The translations under genes and the position numbers were made by a program. Shown here piece by piece: positions 1-10,700 of a stretch of DNA of 64,000 nucleotides; position 1 is the stretch's first letter, and each line of letters begins with the position of its first letter. Below the pieces are notes generated by a model that ran no database searches, was not told where the DNA came from, and was given only the letters and a program-made list of their open reading frames with translations. The stretch comes from Membranipora membranacea (Eukaryota > Bryozoa > Gymnolaemata > Cheilostomatida > Membraniporidae): assembly GCA_914767715.1 (NCBI GenBank), contig OU612065.1:28830001-28894000 (forward strand). The letters run 5' to 3'.

Positions 1-412
1 TTGTTACTTTTTATAATGTTAAAGTCGCTCTCATCTCTGTTCTAATTATCGTAGGATCTTCATATTCTGGAATTTGAATGAGGCCAATGAGGCCATCAAC
101 TGGTCAGAGTTTAAAAGAAATCCGATGGCTTTTTATTTTTTTCGCCTGCGGTTTGGCATGTTTTTTTATGTCAAAATTGGCCCTCGTTAAAAATGTTGCT
201 GACGCCAATCTAAGAGGGGCAGCCCCGAACGGTTTTCCGTTCCAAAGTCAGCATGAAATTCCACACGGTATAGAGTAGGTTAGAAGGCAATCTATTTTTT
301 AATCTGGCCGTAAAAAAACACCAAGGGTCCCCCCTTTGTTACTTTTTATAATTTTAAAGTCGCTCTCATCTCTGTTCTATTTATCGTAGGATCTTCATAT
401 TCTGGAATTTGA
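1..412 (+). repeat. Left-edge monomer of a divergent subtype
   Basis: The window opens 77 bp before the first unit start at 78; that unit is 335 bp long because of an extra A near 315. It carries TAATGTTAAAG instead of TAATTTTAAAG, CTAATTATCG instead of CTATTTATCG, TTTTTATTTTTTTCGCC, and GCGGTTTGG instead of GCCGTTTGG. The same group of variants (with CTAG in place of CTAA) marks the monomers at 52418, 55759, 57429 and 60437. It does not match the monomer at 7429, which occupies the position before the second 22-mer copy. The 22-mer duplication therefore begins to its right. Confidence 0.85.
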
Positions 413-3086
413 ATGAGGCCAATGAGGCCATCAACTGGTCAGAGTTTAAAAGAAATCCGATGGCTTTTTAATTTTTTTCGCCTGCCGTTTGGCATGTTTT
501 TTTATGTCAAAATTGGCCCTCGTTAAAAATGTTCCTGACGCCAATCTAAGAGGGGCAGCCCCGAACGGTTTTCCGTTCCAAAGTCAGCATGAAATTCCAC
601 ACGGTATAGAGTAGGTTAGAAGGCAATCTATTTTTTAATCTGGCCGTCAAAAACACCAAGGGTCCCCCCTTTGTTACTTTTTATAATTTTAAAGTCGCTC
701 TCATCTCTGTTCTATTTATCGTAGGATCTTCATATTCTGGAATTTGAATGAGGCCAATGAGGCCATCAACTGGTCAGAGTTTAAAAGAAATCCGATGGCT
801 TTTTAATTTTTTCGCCTGCCGTTTGGCATGTTTTTTTATGTCAAAATTGGCCCTCGTCAAAAATGTTGCTGACGCCAATCTAAGAGGGGCAGCCCCGAAC
901 GGTTTTCCGTTCCAAAGTCAGCATGAAAATCCACACGGTATAGAGTAGGTTAGAAGGCAATCTATTTTTTAATCTGGCCGTAAAAAACACCAAGGGTCCC
1001 CCCCTTTGTTACTTTTTATAATTTTAAAGTCGCTCTCATCTCTGTTCTATTTATCGTAGGATCTTCATATTCTGGAATTTGAATGAGGCCAATGAGGCCA
1101 TCAACTGGTCAGAGTTTAAAAGAAATCCGATGGCTTTTTAATTTTTTTCGCCTGCCGTTTGGCATGTTTTTTATGTCAAAATTGGCCCTCGTTAAAATTG
1201 TTGCTGACGCCAATCTAAGAGGGGCAGCCCCGAACGGTTTTCCGTTCCAAAGTCAGCATGAAATTCCACACGGTATAGAGTAGGTTAGAAGGCAATCTAT
1301 TTTTTAATCTGGCCGTAAAAAACACCAAGGGTCCCCCCTTTGTTACTTTTTATAATTTTAAAGTCGCTCTCATCTCTGTTCTATTTATCGTAGGATCTTC
1401 ATATTCTGGAATTTGAATGAGGCCAACGAGGCCATCAACTGGTCAGAGTTTAAAAGAAATCCGATGGCTTTTTAATTTTTTCGCCTGCCGTTTGGCATGT
1501 TTTTTTATGTCAAAATTGGCCCTCGTTAAAAATGTTGCTGACGCCAATCTAAGAGGGGCAGCCCCGAACGGTTTTCCGTTCCAAAGTCAGCATGAAACTC
1601 CACACGGTATAGAGTAGGTTAGAAGGCAATCTATTTTTTAATCTGGCCGTAAAAAACACCAAGGGTCCCCCCTTTGTTACTTTTTATAATTTTAAAGTCG
1701 CTCTCATCTCTGTTCTATTTATGGTAGGATCTTCATATTCTGGAATTTGAATGAGGCCAATGAGGCCATCAACTGGTCAGAGTTTAAAAGAAATCCGATG
1801 GCTTTTTAATTTTTTCGCCTGCCGTTTGGCATGTTTTTTTATGTCAAAAGTGGCCCTCGTTAAAAATGTTGCTGACGCCAATCTAAGAGGGGCAGCCCCG
1901 AACGGTTTTCCGTTCCAAAGTCAGCATGAAATTCCACACGGTATAAAGTAGGTTAGAAGGCAATCTATTTTTTAATCTGGCCGTAAAAAACACCAAGGGT
2001 CCCCCCTTTGTTACTTTTTATAATTTTAAAGTCGCTCTCATCTCTGTTCTTTTTATCGTAGGATCTTCATATTCTGGAATTTGAATGAGGCCAATGAGGC
2101 CATCAACTGGTCAGAGTTTAAAAGAAATCCGATGGCTTTTTAATTTTTTCGCCTGCCGTTTGGCATGTTTTTTTATGTCAAAATTGGCCCTCGTTAAAAA
2201 TGTTGCTGACGCCAATCTAAGAGGGGCAGCCCCGAACGGTTTTCCGTTCCAAAGTCAGCATGAAATTCCACACGGTATAGAGTAGGTTAGAAGGCAATCT
2301 ATTTTTTAATCTGGCCGTAAAAAACACCAAGGGTCCCCCCTTTGCTACTTTTTATAATTTTAAAGTCGCTCTCATCTCTGTTCTATTTATCGTAGGATCT
2401 TCATATTCTGGAATTTGAATGAGGCCAATGAGGCCATCAACTGGTCAGAGTTTAAAAGAAATCCGATGGCTTTTTAATTTTTTCGCCTGCCGTTTGGCAT
2501 GTTTTTTTATGTCAAAAGTGGCCCTCGTTAAAAATGTTGCTGACGCCAATCTAAGAGGGGCAGCCCCGGACGGTTTTCCGTTCCAAAGTCAGCATGAAAT
2601 TCCACACGGTATAGAGTAGGTTAGAAGGCAATCTATTTTTTAATCTGGCCGTAAAAAACACCAAGGGTCCCCCCTTTGTTACTTTTTATAATTTTAAAGT
2701 CGCTCTCATCTCTGTTCTATTTATCGTAGGATCTTCATATTCTGGAATTTGAATGAGGCCAATGAGGCCATCAACTGGTCAGAGTTTAAAAGAAATCCGA
2801 TGGCTTTTTAATTTTTTCGCCTGCCGTTTGGCATGTTTTTTTATGTCAAAATTGGCCCTCGTTAAAAATGTTGCTGACGCCAATCTAAGAGGGGCAGCCC
2901 CCAACGGTTTTCCGTTCCAAAGTCAGCATGAAATTCCACACGGTATAGAGTAGGTTAGAAGGCAATCTATTTTTTAATCTGGCCGTAAAAAACACCAAGG
3001 GTCCCCCCTTTGTTACTTTTTATAATTTTAAAGTCGCTCTCATCTCTGTTCTATTTATCGTAGGATCTTCATATTCTGGAATTTGA

Positions 3087-3104
3087 ATGAGGCCAATGAG
3101 GCCA
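3087..3104 (+). repeat. 9-bp tandem doublet at unit start (representative copy)
   Basis: ATGAGGCCA is repeated twice back to back at unit bases 1-18. It is present in nearly every monomer. Variants such as ACGAGG, ATAAGG, ATGTGG or CCAATCAGG alter one half and define subfamilies. It is the only short tandem duplication I see inside the unit. Confidence 0.85.
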
Positions 3105-3184
3105 TCAACTGGTCAGAGTTTAAAAGAAATCCGATGGCTTTTTAATTTTTTCGCCTGCCGTTTGGCATGTTTTTTTATGTCAAA

Positions 3185-3218
3185 ATTGGCCCTCGTTAAA
3201 AATGTTGCTGACGCCAAT
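3185..3218 (+). other. ATTGGC ... GCCAAT inverted pair (representative copy)
   Basis: A perfect 6-bp inverted repeat separated by 22 bp, at unit bases 99-104 and 127-132. It is conserved in most monomers. Loop changes (CTCGTCAAAAATG, CCCTTGTTAAAAATATT) are common, but the arms rarely change. Whether it has any role is unknown. Confidence 0.5.
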
Positions 3219-3224
3219 CTAAGA

Positions 3225-3251
3225 GGGGCAGCCCCGAACGGTTTTCCGTTC
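3225..3251 (+). other. Two abutting dyads, GGGGCAGCCCC and GAACGGTTTTCCGTTC (representative copy)
   Basis: GGGGCAGCCCC (unit bases 139-149) is a perfect palindrome around a central A. GAACGGTTTTCCGTTC (150-165) follows with no gap: a 6-bp stem with a TTTT loop. Nearly all monomers carry both. Exceptions are few, for example CCCCGGACGG (2419), CCCCCAACGG (2753), AACGATTTTCC (36044), AACCGTTTTACG (56426) and GGTCTCCG (52418). It is the most dyad-rich part of the unit and a plausible protein-binding or cruciform site; function is inference only. Confidence 0.6.
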
Positions 3252-4756
3252 CAAAGTCAGCATGAAATTCCACACGGTATAGAGTAGGTTAGAAGGCAAT
3301 CTATTTTTTAATCTGGCCGTAAAAAACACCAAGGGTCCCCCCTTTGTTACTTTTTATAATTTTAAAGTCGCTCTCATCTCTGTTCTATTTATCGTAGGAT
3401 CTTCATATTCTGGAATTTGAATGAGGCCAATGAGGCCATCAACTGGTCAGAGTTTAAAAGAAATCCGATGGCTTTTTAATTTTTTCGCCTGCCGTTTGGC
3501 ATGTTTTTTTATGTCAAAATTGGCCCTTGTTAAAAATGTTGCTGACGCCAATCTAAGAGGGGCAGCCCCGAACGGTTTTCCGTTCCAAAGTCAGCATGAA
3601 ATTCCAGACGGTATAGAGTAGGTTAGAAGGCAATCTATTTTTTAATCTGGCCGTAAAAAACACCAAGGGTCCCCCCTTTGTTACTTTTCATAATTTTAAA
3701 GTCGCTCTCATCTCTGTTCTATTTATCGAAGGATCTTCAGATTCTGGAATTTGAATGAGGCCAATGAGGCCATCAACTGGTCAGAGTTTAAAAGAAATCC
3801 GATAGCTTTTTAATTTTTTCGCCTGCCGTTTGGCATGTTTTTTTATGTCAAAATTGGCCCTCGTTAAAAATGTTGCTGACGCCAATCTAAGAGGGGCAGC
3901 CCCGAACGGTTTTCCGTTCCAAAGTCAGCATGAAATTCCACACGGTATAGAGTAGGTTAGAAGGCAATCTATTTTTTAATCTGGCCGTAAAAAACACCAA
4001 GGGTCCCCCCTTTGTTACTTTTTATAATTTTAAAGTCGCTCTCATCTCTGTTCTATTTATCGTAGGATCTTCATATTCTGGAATTTGAATGAGGCCAATG
4101 AGGCCATCAACTGGTCAGAGTTTAAAAGAAATCCGATGGCTTTTTAATTTTTTCGCCTGCCGTTTGGCATGTTTTTTTATGTCAAAAGTGGCCCTCGTTA
4201 AAAATGTTGCTGACGCCAATCTAAGAGGGGCAGCCCCGGACGGTTTTCCGTTCCAAAGTCAGCATGAAATTCCACACGGTATAGAGTAGGTTAGAAGGCA
4301 ATCTATTTTTTAATCTGGCCGTAAAAAACACCAAGGGTCCCCCCTTTGTTACTTTTTATAATTTTAAAGTCGCTCTCATCTCTGTTCTATTTATCGTAGG
4401 ATCTTCATATTCTGGAATTTGAATGAGGCCAATGAGGCCATCAACTGGTCAGAGTTTAAAAGAAATCCGATGGCTTTTTCATTTTTTCGCCTGCCGTTTG
4501 GCATGTTTTTTTATGTCAAAATTGGCCCTCGTTAAAAATGTTGCTGACGCCAATCTAAGAGGGGCAGCCCCCAACGGTTTTCCGTTCCAAAGTCAGCATG
4601 ATATTCCACACGGTATAGAGTAGGTTAGAAGGCAATCTATTTTTTAATCTGGCCGTAAAAAACACCAAGGGTCCCCCCTTTGTTACTTTTTATAATTTTA
4701 AAGTCGCTCTCATCTCTGTTCTATTTATCGTAGGATCTTCATATTCTGGAATTTGA

Positions 4757-6426
4757 ATGAGGCCAATGAGGCCATCAACTGGTCAGAGTTTAAAAGAAAT
4801 CCGATGGCTTTTTAATTTTTTCGCCTGCCGTTTGGCATGTTTTTTTATGTCAAAATTGGCCGTCGTTAAAAATGTTGCTGACGCCAATCTAAGAGGGGCA
4901 GCCCCGAACGGTTTTCCGTTCCAAAGTCAGCATGAAATTCCACACGGTATAGAGTAGGTTAGAAGGCATTCTATTTTTTTATCTGGCCGTAAAAAACACC
5001 AAGGGTCCCCCCTTTGTTACTTTTTATAATTTTAAAGTCGCTCTCATCTCTGTTCTATTTATCGTAGGATCTTCATATTCTGGAATTTGAATGAGGCCAA
5101 TGAGGCCATCAACTGGTCAGAGTTTAAAAGAAATCCGATGGCTTTTTAATTTTTTCGCCTGCCGTTTGGCATGTTTTTTTATGTCAAAATTGGCCCTTGT
5201 TAAAAATATTGCTGACGCCAATCTAAGAGGGGCAGCCCCGAACGGTTTTCCGTTCCAAAGTCAGCATGAAATTCCACACGGTATAGAGTAGGTTAGAAGG
5301 CAATCTATTTTTTACTCTGGCCGTAAAAAACACCAAGGGTCCCCCCTTTGTTACTTTTCATAATTTTATAGTCGCTCTCATCTCTGTTCTATTTATCGTA
5401 GGATCTTCATATTCTGGAATTTGAATGAGGCCAATGAGGCCATCAACTGGTCAGAGTTTAAAAGAAATCCGATGGCTTTTTAATTTTTTCGCCTGCCGTT
5501 TGGCATGTTTTTTTATGTCAAAATTGGCCGTCGTTAAAAATGTTGCTGACGCCAATCTAAGAGGGGCAGCCCCGAACGGTTTTCCGTTCCAAAGTCAGCA
5601 TGAAATTCCACACGGTATAGAGTAGGTTAGAAGGCAATCTATTTTTTACTCTGGCCGTAAAAAACACCAAGGGTCCCCCCTTTGTTACTTTTCATAATTT
5701 TAAAGTTGCTCTCATCTCTGTTCTATTTATCGTAGGATCTTCATATTCTGGAATTTGAATGAGGCCAATGAGGCCATCAACTGGTCAGAGTTTAAAAGAA
5801 ATCCGATGGCTTTTTAATTTTTTCGCCTGCCGTTTGGCATGTTTTTTTATGTCAAAATTGGCCGTCGTTAAAAATGTTGCTGACGCCAATCTAAGAGGGG
5901 CAGCCCCGAACGGTTTTCCGTTCCAAAGTCAGCATGAAATTCCACACGGTATAGAGTAGGTTAGAAGGCATTCTATTTTTTTATCTGGCCGTAAAAAACA
6001 CCAAGGGTCCCCCCTTTGTTACTTTTTATAATTTTAAAGTCGCTCTCATCTCTGTTCTATTTATCGTAGGATCTTCATATTCTGGAATTTGAATGAGGCC
6101 AATGAGGCCAGCAACTGGTCAGAGTTTAAAAGAAATCCGATGGCTTTTTAATTTTTTCGCCTGCCGTTTGGCATGTTTTTTTATGTCAAAATTGGCCCTT
6201 GTTAAAAATATTGCTGACGCCAATCTAAGAGGGGCAGCCCCGAACGGTTTTCCGTTCCAAAGTCAGCATAAAATTCCACACGGTATAGAGTAGGTTAGAA
6301 GGCAATCTATTTTTTAATCTGGCCGTAAAAAACACCAAGGGTCCCCCCTTTGTTACTTTTCATAATTTTAAAGTCGCTCTCATCTCTGTTCTATTTATCG
6401 TAGGATCTTCATATTCTGGAATTTGA
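4757..6426 (+). repeat. Nested trimer-scale duplication with a chimeric middle monomer
   Basis: Monomers 4757 and 5091 match 5759 and 6093, 1,002 bp away: GCCGTCG with GGCATTCTATTTTTTTATC, followed by CCCTTGTT with AATATTGC. The monomer between them, 5425, has GCCGTCG from the first type and TTTTTTACTCTGG plus TTTTCATAATTTT from the second. It is therefore a mosaic of its neighbours. The same structure is present in copy B at 12105-13774. Confidence 0.75.
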
Positions 6427-7762
6427 ATGAGGCCAATGAGGCCATCAACTGGTCAGAGATTAAAAGAAATCCGATGGCTTTTTAATTTCTTTGCCTGCCG
6501 TTTGGCATGTACTTTTATGTCAAAATTGGCCCTCGTTAAAAATGTTGCTGACGCCAATCTAAGAGGGGCAGCCCCGAACGGTTTTCCGTTCCAAAGTCAG
6601 CATGAAATTCCACACGGTATAGAGTAGGTTAGAAGGCAATCTATTTTTTAATCTGGCCGTAAAAAACACCAAGGGTCCCCCCTTTGTTACTTTTTATAAT
6701 TTTAAAGTCGCTCTCATCTCTGTTCTATTTATCGTAGGATCTTCATATTCTGGAATTTGAATGAGGCCAATGAGGCCATCAACTGGTCAGAGTTTAAAAG
6801 AAATCCGATGGCTTTTTAATTTTTTCGCCTGCCGTTTGGCATGTTTTTTTATGTCAAAATTGGCCCTCGTTAAAAATGTTGCTGACGCCAATCTAAGAGG
6901 GGCAGCCCCGAACGGTTTTCCGTTCCAAAGTCAGCATGAAATTCCACACGGTATAGAGTAGGTTAGAAGGCAATCTATTTTTTAATCTGGCCGTAAAAAA
7001 CACCAAGGGTCCCCCCTTTGTTACTTTTTATAATTTTAAAGTCGCTCTCATCTCTGTTCTATTTATCGTAGGATCTTCATATTCTGGAATTTGAATGAGG
7101 CCAATGAGGCCATCAACTGGTCAGAGTTTAAAAGAAATCCGATGGCTTTTTAATTTTTTCGCCTGCCGTTTGGCATGTTTTTTTATGTCAAAATTGGCCC
7201 TCGTTAAAAATGTTGCTGACGCCAATCTAAGAGGGGCAGCCCCGAACGGTTTTCCGTTCCAAAGTCAGGATGAAATTCCACACGGTATAGAGTAGGTAAG
7301 AAGGCAATCTATTTTTTAATCTGGCCGTAAAAAACACCAAGGGTCCCCCCTTTTTTACTTTTTATAATTTTAAAGTCGCTCTCATCTCTGTTCTATTTAT
7401 CGTAGGATCTTCATATTCTCGAATTTGAATGAGGCCAATGAGGCCATCAACTGGTCAGAGTTTAAAAGAAATCCGATGGCTTTTTAATTTTTTTGCCTGC
7501 CGTTTGGCATGTTTTTTTATGTCAAAATTGGCCCTCGTTAAAAATGTTGCTGACGCCAATCTAAGAGGGGCAGCCCCGAACGGTTTTCCGTTCCAAAGTC
7601 AGCATGAAATTCCACACGGTATAGAGTAGGTTAGAAGGCAATCTATTTTTTAATCTGGCCGTAAAAAACACCAAGGGTCCCCCCTTTGTTACTTTTTATA
7701 ATTTTAAAGTCGCTCTCATCTCTGTTCTATTTATCGTAGGATCTTCATATTCTGGAATTTGA

Positions 7763-10700
7763 ATGAGGCCAATGAGGCCATCAACTGGTCAGAGTTTAAA
7801 AGAAATCCGATGGCTTTTTAATTTTTTCGCCTGCCGTTTGGCATGTTTTTTTATGTCAAAATTGGCCCTCGTTAAAAATGTTCCTGACGCCAATCTAAGA
7901 GGGGCAGCCCCGAACGGTTTTCCGTTCCAAAGTCAGCATGAAATTCCACACGGTATAGAGTAGGTTAGAAGGCAATCTATTTTTTAATCTGGCCGTCAAA
8001 AACACCAAGGGTCCCCCCTTTGTTACTTTTTATAATTTTAAAGTCGCTCTCATCTCTGTTCTATTTATCGTAGGATCTTCATATTCTGGAATTTGAATGA
8101 GGCCAATGAGGCCATCAACTGGTCAGAGTTTAAAAGAAATCCGATGGCTTTTTAATTTTTTCGCCTGCCGTTTGGCATGTTTTTTTATGTCAAAATTGGC
8201 CCTCGTCAAAAATGTTGCTGACGCCAATCTAAGAGGGGCAGCCCCGAACGGTTTTCCGTTCCAAAGTCAGCATGAAAATCCACACGGTATAGAGTAGGTT
8301 AGGAGGCAATCTATTTTTTAATCTGGCCGTAAAAAACACCAAGGGTCCCCCCTTTGTTACTTTTTATAATTTTAAAGTCGCTCTCATCTCTGTTCTATTT
8401 ATCGTAGGATCTTCATATTCTGGAATTTGAATGAGGCCAATGAGGCCATCAACTGGTCAGAGTTTAAAAGAAATCCGATGGCTTTTTAATTTTTTTCGCC
8501 TGCCGTTTGGCATGTTTTTTATGTCAAAATTGGCCCTCGTTAAAATTGTTGCTGACGCCAATCTAAGAGGGGCAGCCCCGAACGGTTTTCCGTTCCAAAG
8601 TCAGCATGAAATTCCACACGGTATAGAGTAGGTTAGAAGGCAATCTATTTTTTAATCTGGCCGTAAAAAACACCAAGGGTCCCCCCTTTGTTACTTTTTA
8701 TAATTTTAAAGTCGCTCTCATCTCTGTTCTATTTATCGTAGGATCTTCATATTCTGGAATTTGAATGAGGCCAACGAGGCCATCAACTGGTCAGAGTTTA
8801 AAAGAAATCCGATGGCTTTTTAATTTTTTCGCCTGCCGTTTGGCATGTTTTTTTATGTCAAAATTGGCCCTCGTTAAAAATGTTGCTGACGCCAATCTAA
8901 GAGGGGCAGCCCCGAACGGTTTTCCGTTCCAAAGTCAGCATGAAACTCCACACGGTATAGAGTAGGTTAGAAGGCAATCTATTTTTTAATCTGGCCGTAA
9001 AAAACACCAAGGGTCCCCCCTTTGTTACTTTTTATAATTTTAAAGTCGCTCTCATCTCTGTTCTATTTATGGTAGGATCTTCATATTCTGGAATTTGAAT
9101 GAGGCCAATGAGGCCATCAACTGGTCAGAGTTTAAAAGAAATCCGATGGCTTTTTAATTTTTTCGCCTGCCGTTTGGCATGTTTTTTTATGTCAAAAGTG
9201 GCCCTCGTTAAAAATGTTGCTGACGCCAATCTAAGAGGGGCAGCCCCGAACGGTTTTCCGTTCCAAAGTCAGCATGAAATTCCACACGGTATAAAGTAGG
9301 TTAGAAGGCAATCTATTTTTTAATCTGGCCGTAAAAAACACCAAGGGTCCCCCCTTTGTTACTTTTTATAATTTTAAAGTCGCTCTCATCTCTGTTCTTT
9401 TTATCGTAGGATCTTCATATTCTGGAATTTGAATGAGGCCAATGAGGCCATCAACTGGTCAGAGTTTAAAAGAAATCCGATGGCTTTTTAATTTTTTCGC
9501 CTGCCGTTTGGCATGTTTTTTTATGTCAAAATTGGCCCTCGTTAAAAATGTTGCTGACGCCAATCTAAGAGGGGCAGCCCCGAACGGTTTTCCGTTCCAA
9601 AGTCAGCATGAAATTCCACACGGTATAGAGTAGGTTAGAAGGCAATCTATTTTTTAATCTGGCCGTAAAAAACACCAAGGGTCCCCCCTTTGCTACTTTT
9701 TATAATTTTAAAGTCGCTCTCATCTCTGTTCTATTTATCGTAGGATCTTCATATTCTGGAATTTGAATGAGGCCAATGAGGCCATCAACTGGTCAGAGTT
9801 TAAAAGAAATCCGATGGCTTTTTAATTTTTTCGCCTGCCGTTTGGCATGTTTTTTTATGTCAAAAGTGGCCCTCGTTAAAAATGTTGCTGACGCCAATCT
9901 AAGAGGGGCAGCCCCGGACGGTTTTCCGTTCCAAAGTCAGCATGAAATTCCACACGGTATAGAGTAGGTTAGAAGGCAATCTATTTTTTAATCTGGCCGT
10001 AAAAAACACCAAGGGTCCCCCCTTTGTTACTTTTTATAATTTTAAAGTCGCTCTCATCTCTGTTCTATTTATCGTAGGATCTTCATATTCTGGAATTTGA
10101 ATGAGGCCAATGAGGCCATCAACTGGTCAGAGTTTAAAAGAAATCCGATGGCTTTTTAATTTTTTCGCCTGCCGTTTGGCATGTTTTTTTATGTCAAAAT
10201 TGGCCCTCGTTAAAAATGTTGCTGACGCCAATCTAAGAGGGGCAGCCCCCAACGGTTTTCCGTTCCAAAGTCAGCATGAAATTCCACACGGTATAGAGTA
10301 GGTTAGAAGGCAATCTATTTTTTAATCTGGCCGTAAAAAACACCAAGGGTCCCCCCTTTGTTACTTTTTATAATTTTAAAGTCGCTCTCATCTCTGTTCT
10401 ATTTATCGTAGGATCTTCATATTCTGGAATTTGAATGAGGCCAATGAGGCCATCAACTGGTCAGAGTTTAAAAGAAATCCGATGGCTTTTTAATTTTTTC
10501 GCCTGCCGTTTGGCATGTTTTTTTATGTCAAAATTGGCCCTCGTTAAAAATGTTGCTGACGCCAATCTAAGAGGGGCAGCCCCGAACGGTTTTCCGTTCC
10601 AAAGTCAGCATGAAATTCCACACGGTATAGAGTAGGTTAGAAGGCAATCTATTTTTTAATCTGGCCGTAAAAAACACCAAGGGTCCCCCCTTTGTTACTT

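Larger units (their letters stand above)
3087..3287 (+). other. Repeat-internal 66-codon open frame, not called as a gene (representative copy)
   Basis: Each consensus monomer has an ATG frame of 66 codons ending in TAG at unit bases 199-201. The conceptual product starts MRPMRP, has a hydrophobic run at residues 18-31 arising from the T-rich tracts, and ends HEIPHGIE. I recognise no domain. There is no convincing promoter, splice or polyA context. The frame is broken in roughly 30 of about 192 copies: stops at 3755, 16671, 22679, 24016, 30361 and 47740, and frameshifts in T6/T8 units such as 16004, 28023 and 34375. Whole subfamilies lack the first ATG (ACG or ATA). The frame stays open because the copies are nearly identical, not because selection is evident. 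Confidence 0.7.
2419..4756 (+). repeat. Older duplication nested inside 22-mer copy A
   Basis: The pair at 2419 and 2753 (AAAAGTGG with CCCCGGACGG, then GCAGCCCCCAACGG) recurs at 4089 and 4423, five monomers (1,670 bp) away. The second pair has gained its own changes (TTTTTCATTTT and CATGATATTCC in 4423). Both pairs recur in copy B at 9767/10101 and 11437/11771, so this duplication predates the 22-mer duplication. Confidence 0.75.
413..7762 (+). repeat. 22-monomer higher-order repeat, copy A
   Basis: Units start at 413, 748, 1083, 1417 and then every 334 bp to 7429. The order of diagnostic variants is repeated exactly from 7763. Examples are TTCCTGACG (413), GAAAATCC (748), ACGAGG with GAAACTCC (1417), ATGGTAGG with AAAAGTGG (1751), CCCCGGACGG (2419 and 4089), GATAGC (3755), TTTTTCATTTT (4423), GCCGTCG (4757, 5425, 5759), AATATTGC (5091, 6093), TCAGAGATTAA (6427), TCAGGATG (7095). 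This copy is 7,350 bp, two bases longer than copy B, owing to an extra T at 472-478 and an extra C at 998-1004. Confidence 0.93.

Noticed and set aside
3147-3167. CENP-B box-like sequence around TTCGCCTGCCGTTTGG
   Set aside because: It has TTCG, but the required A and CGGG spacing of the mammalian motif (TTCG, four bases, A, two bases, CGGG) is not met on either strand.
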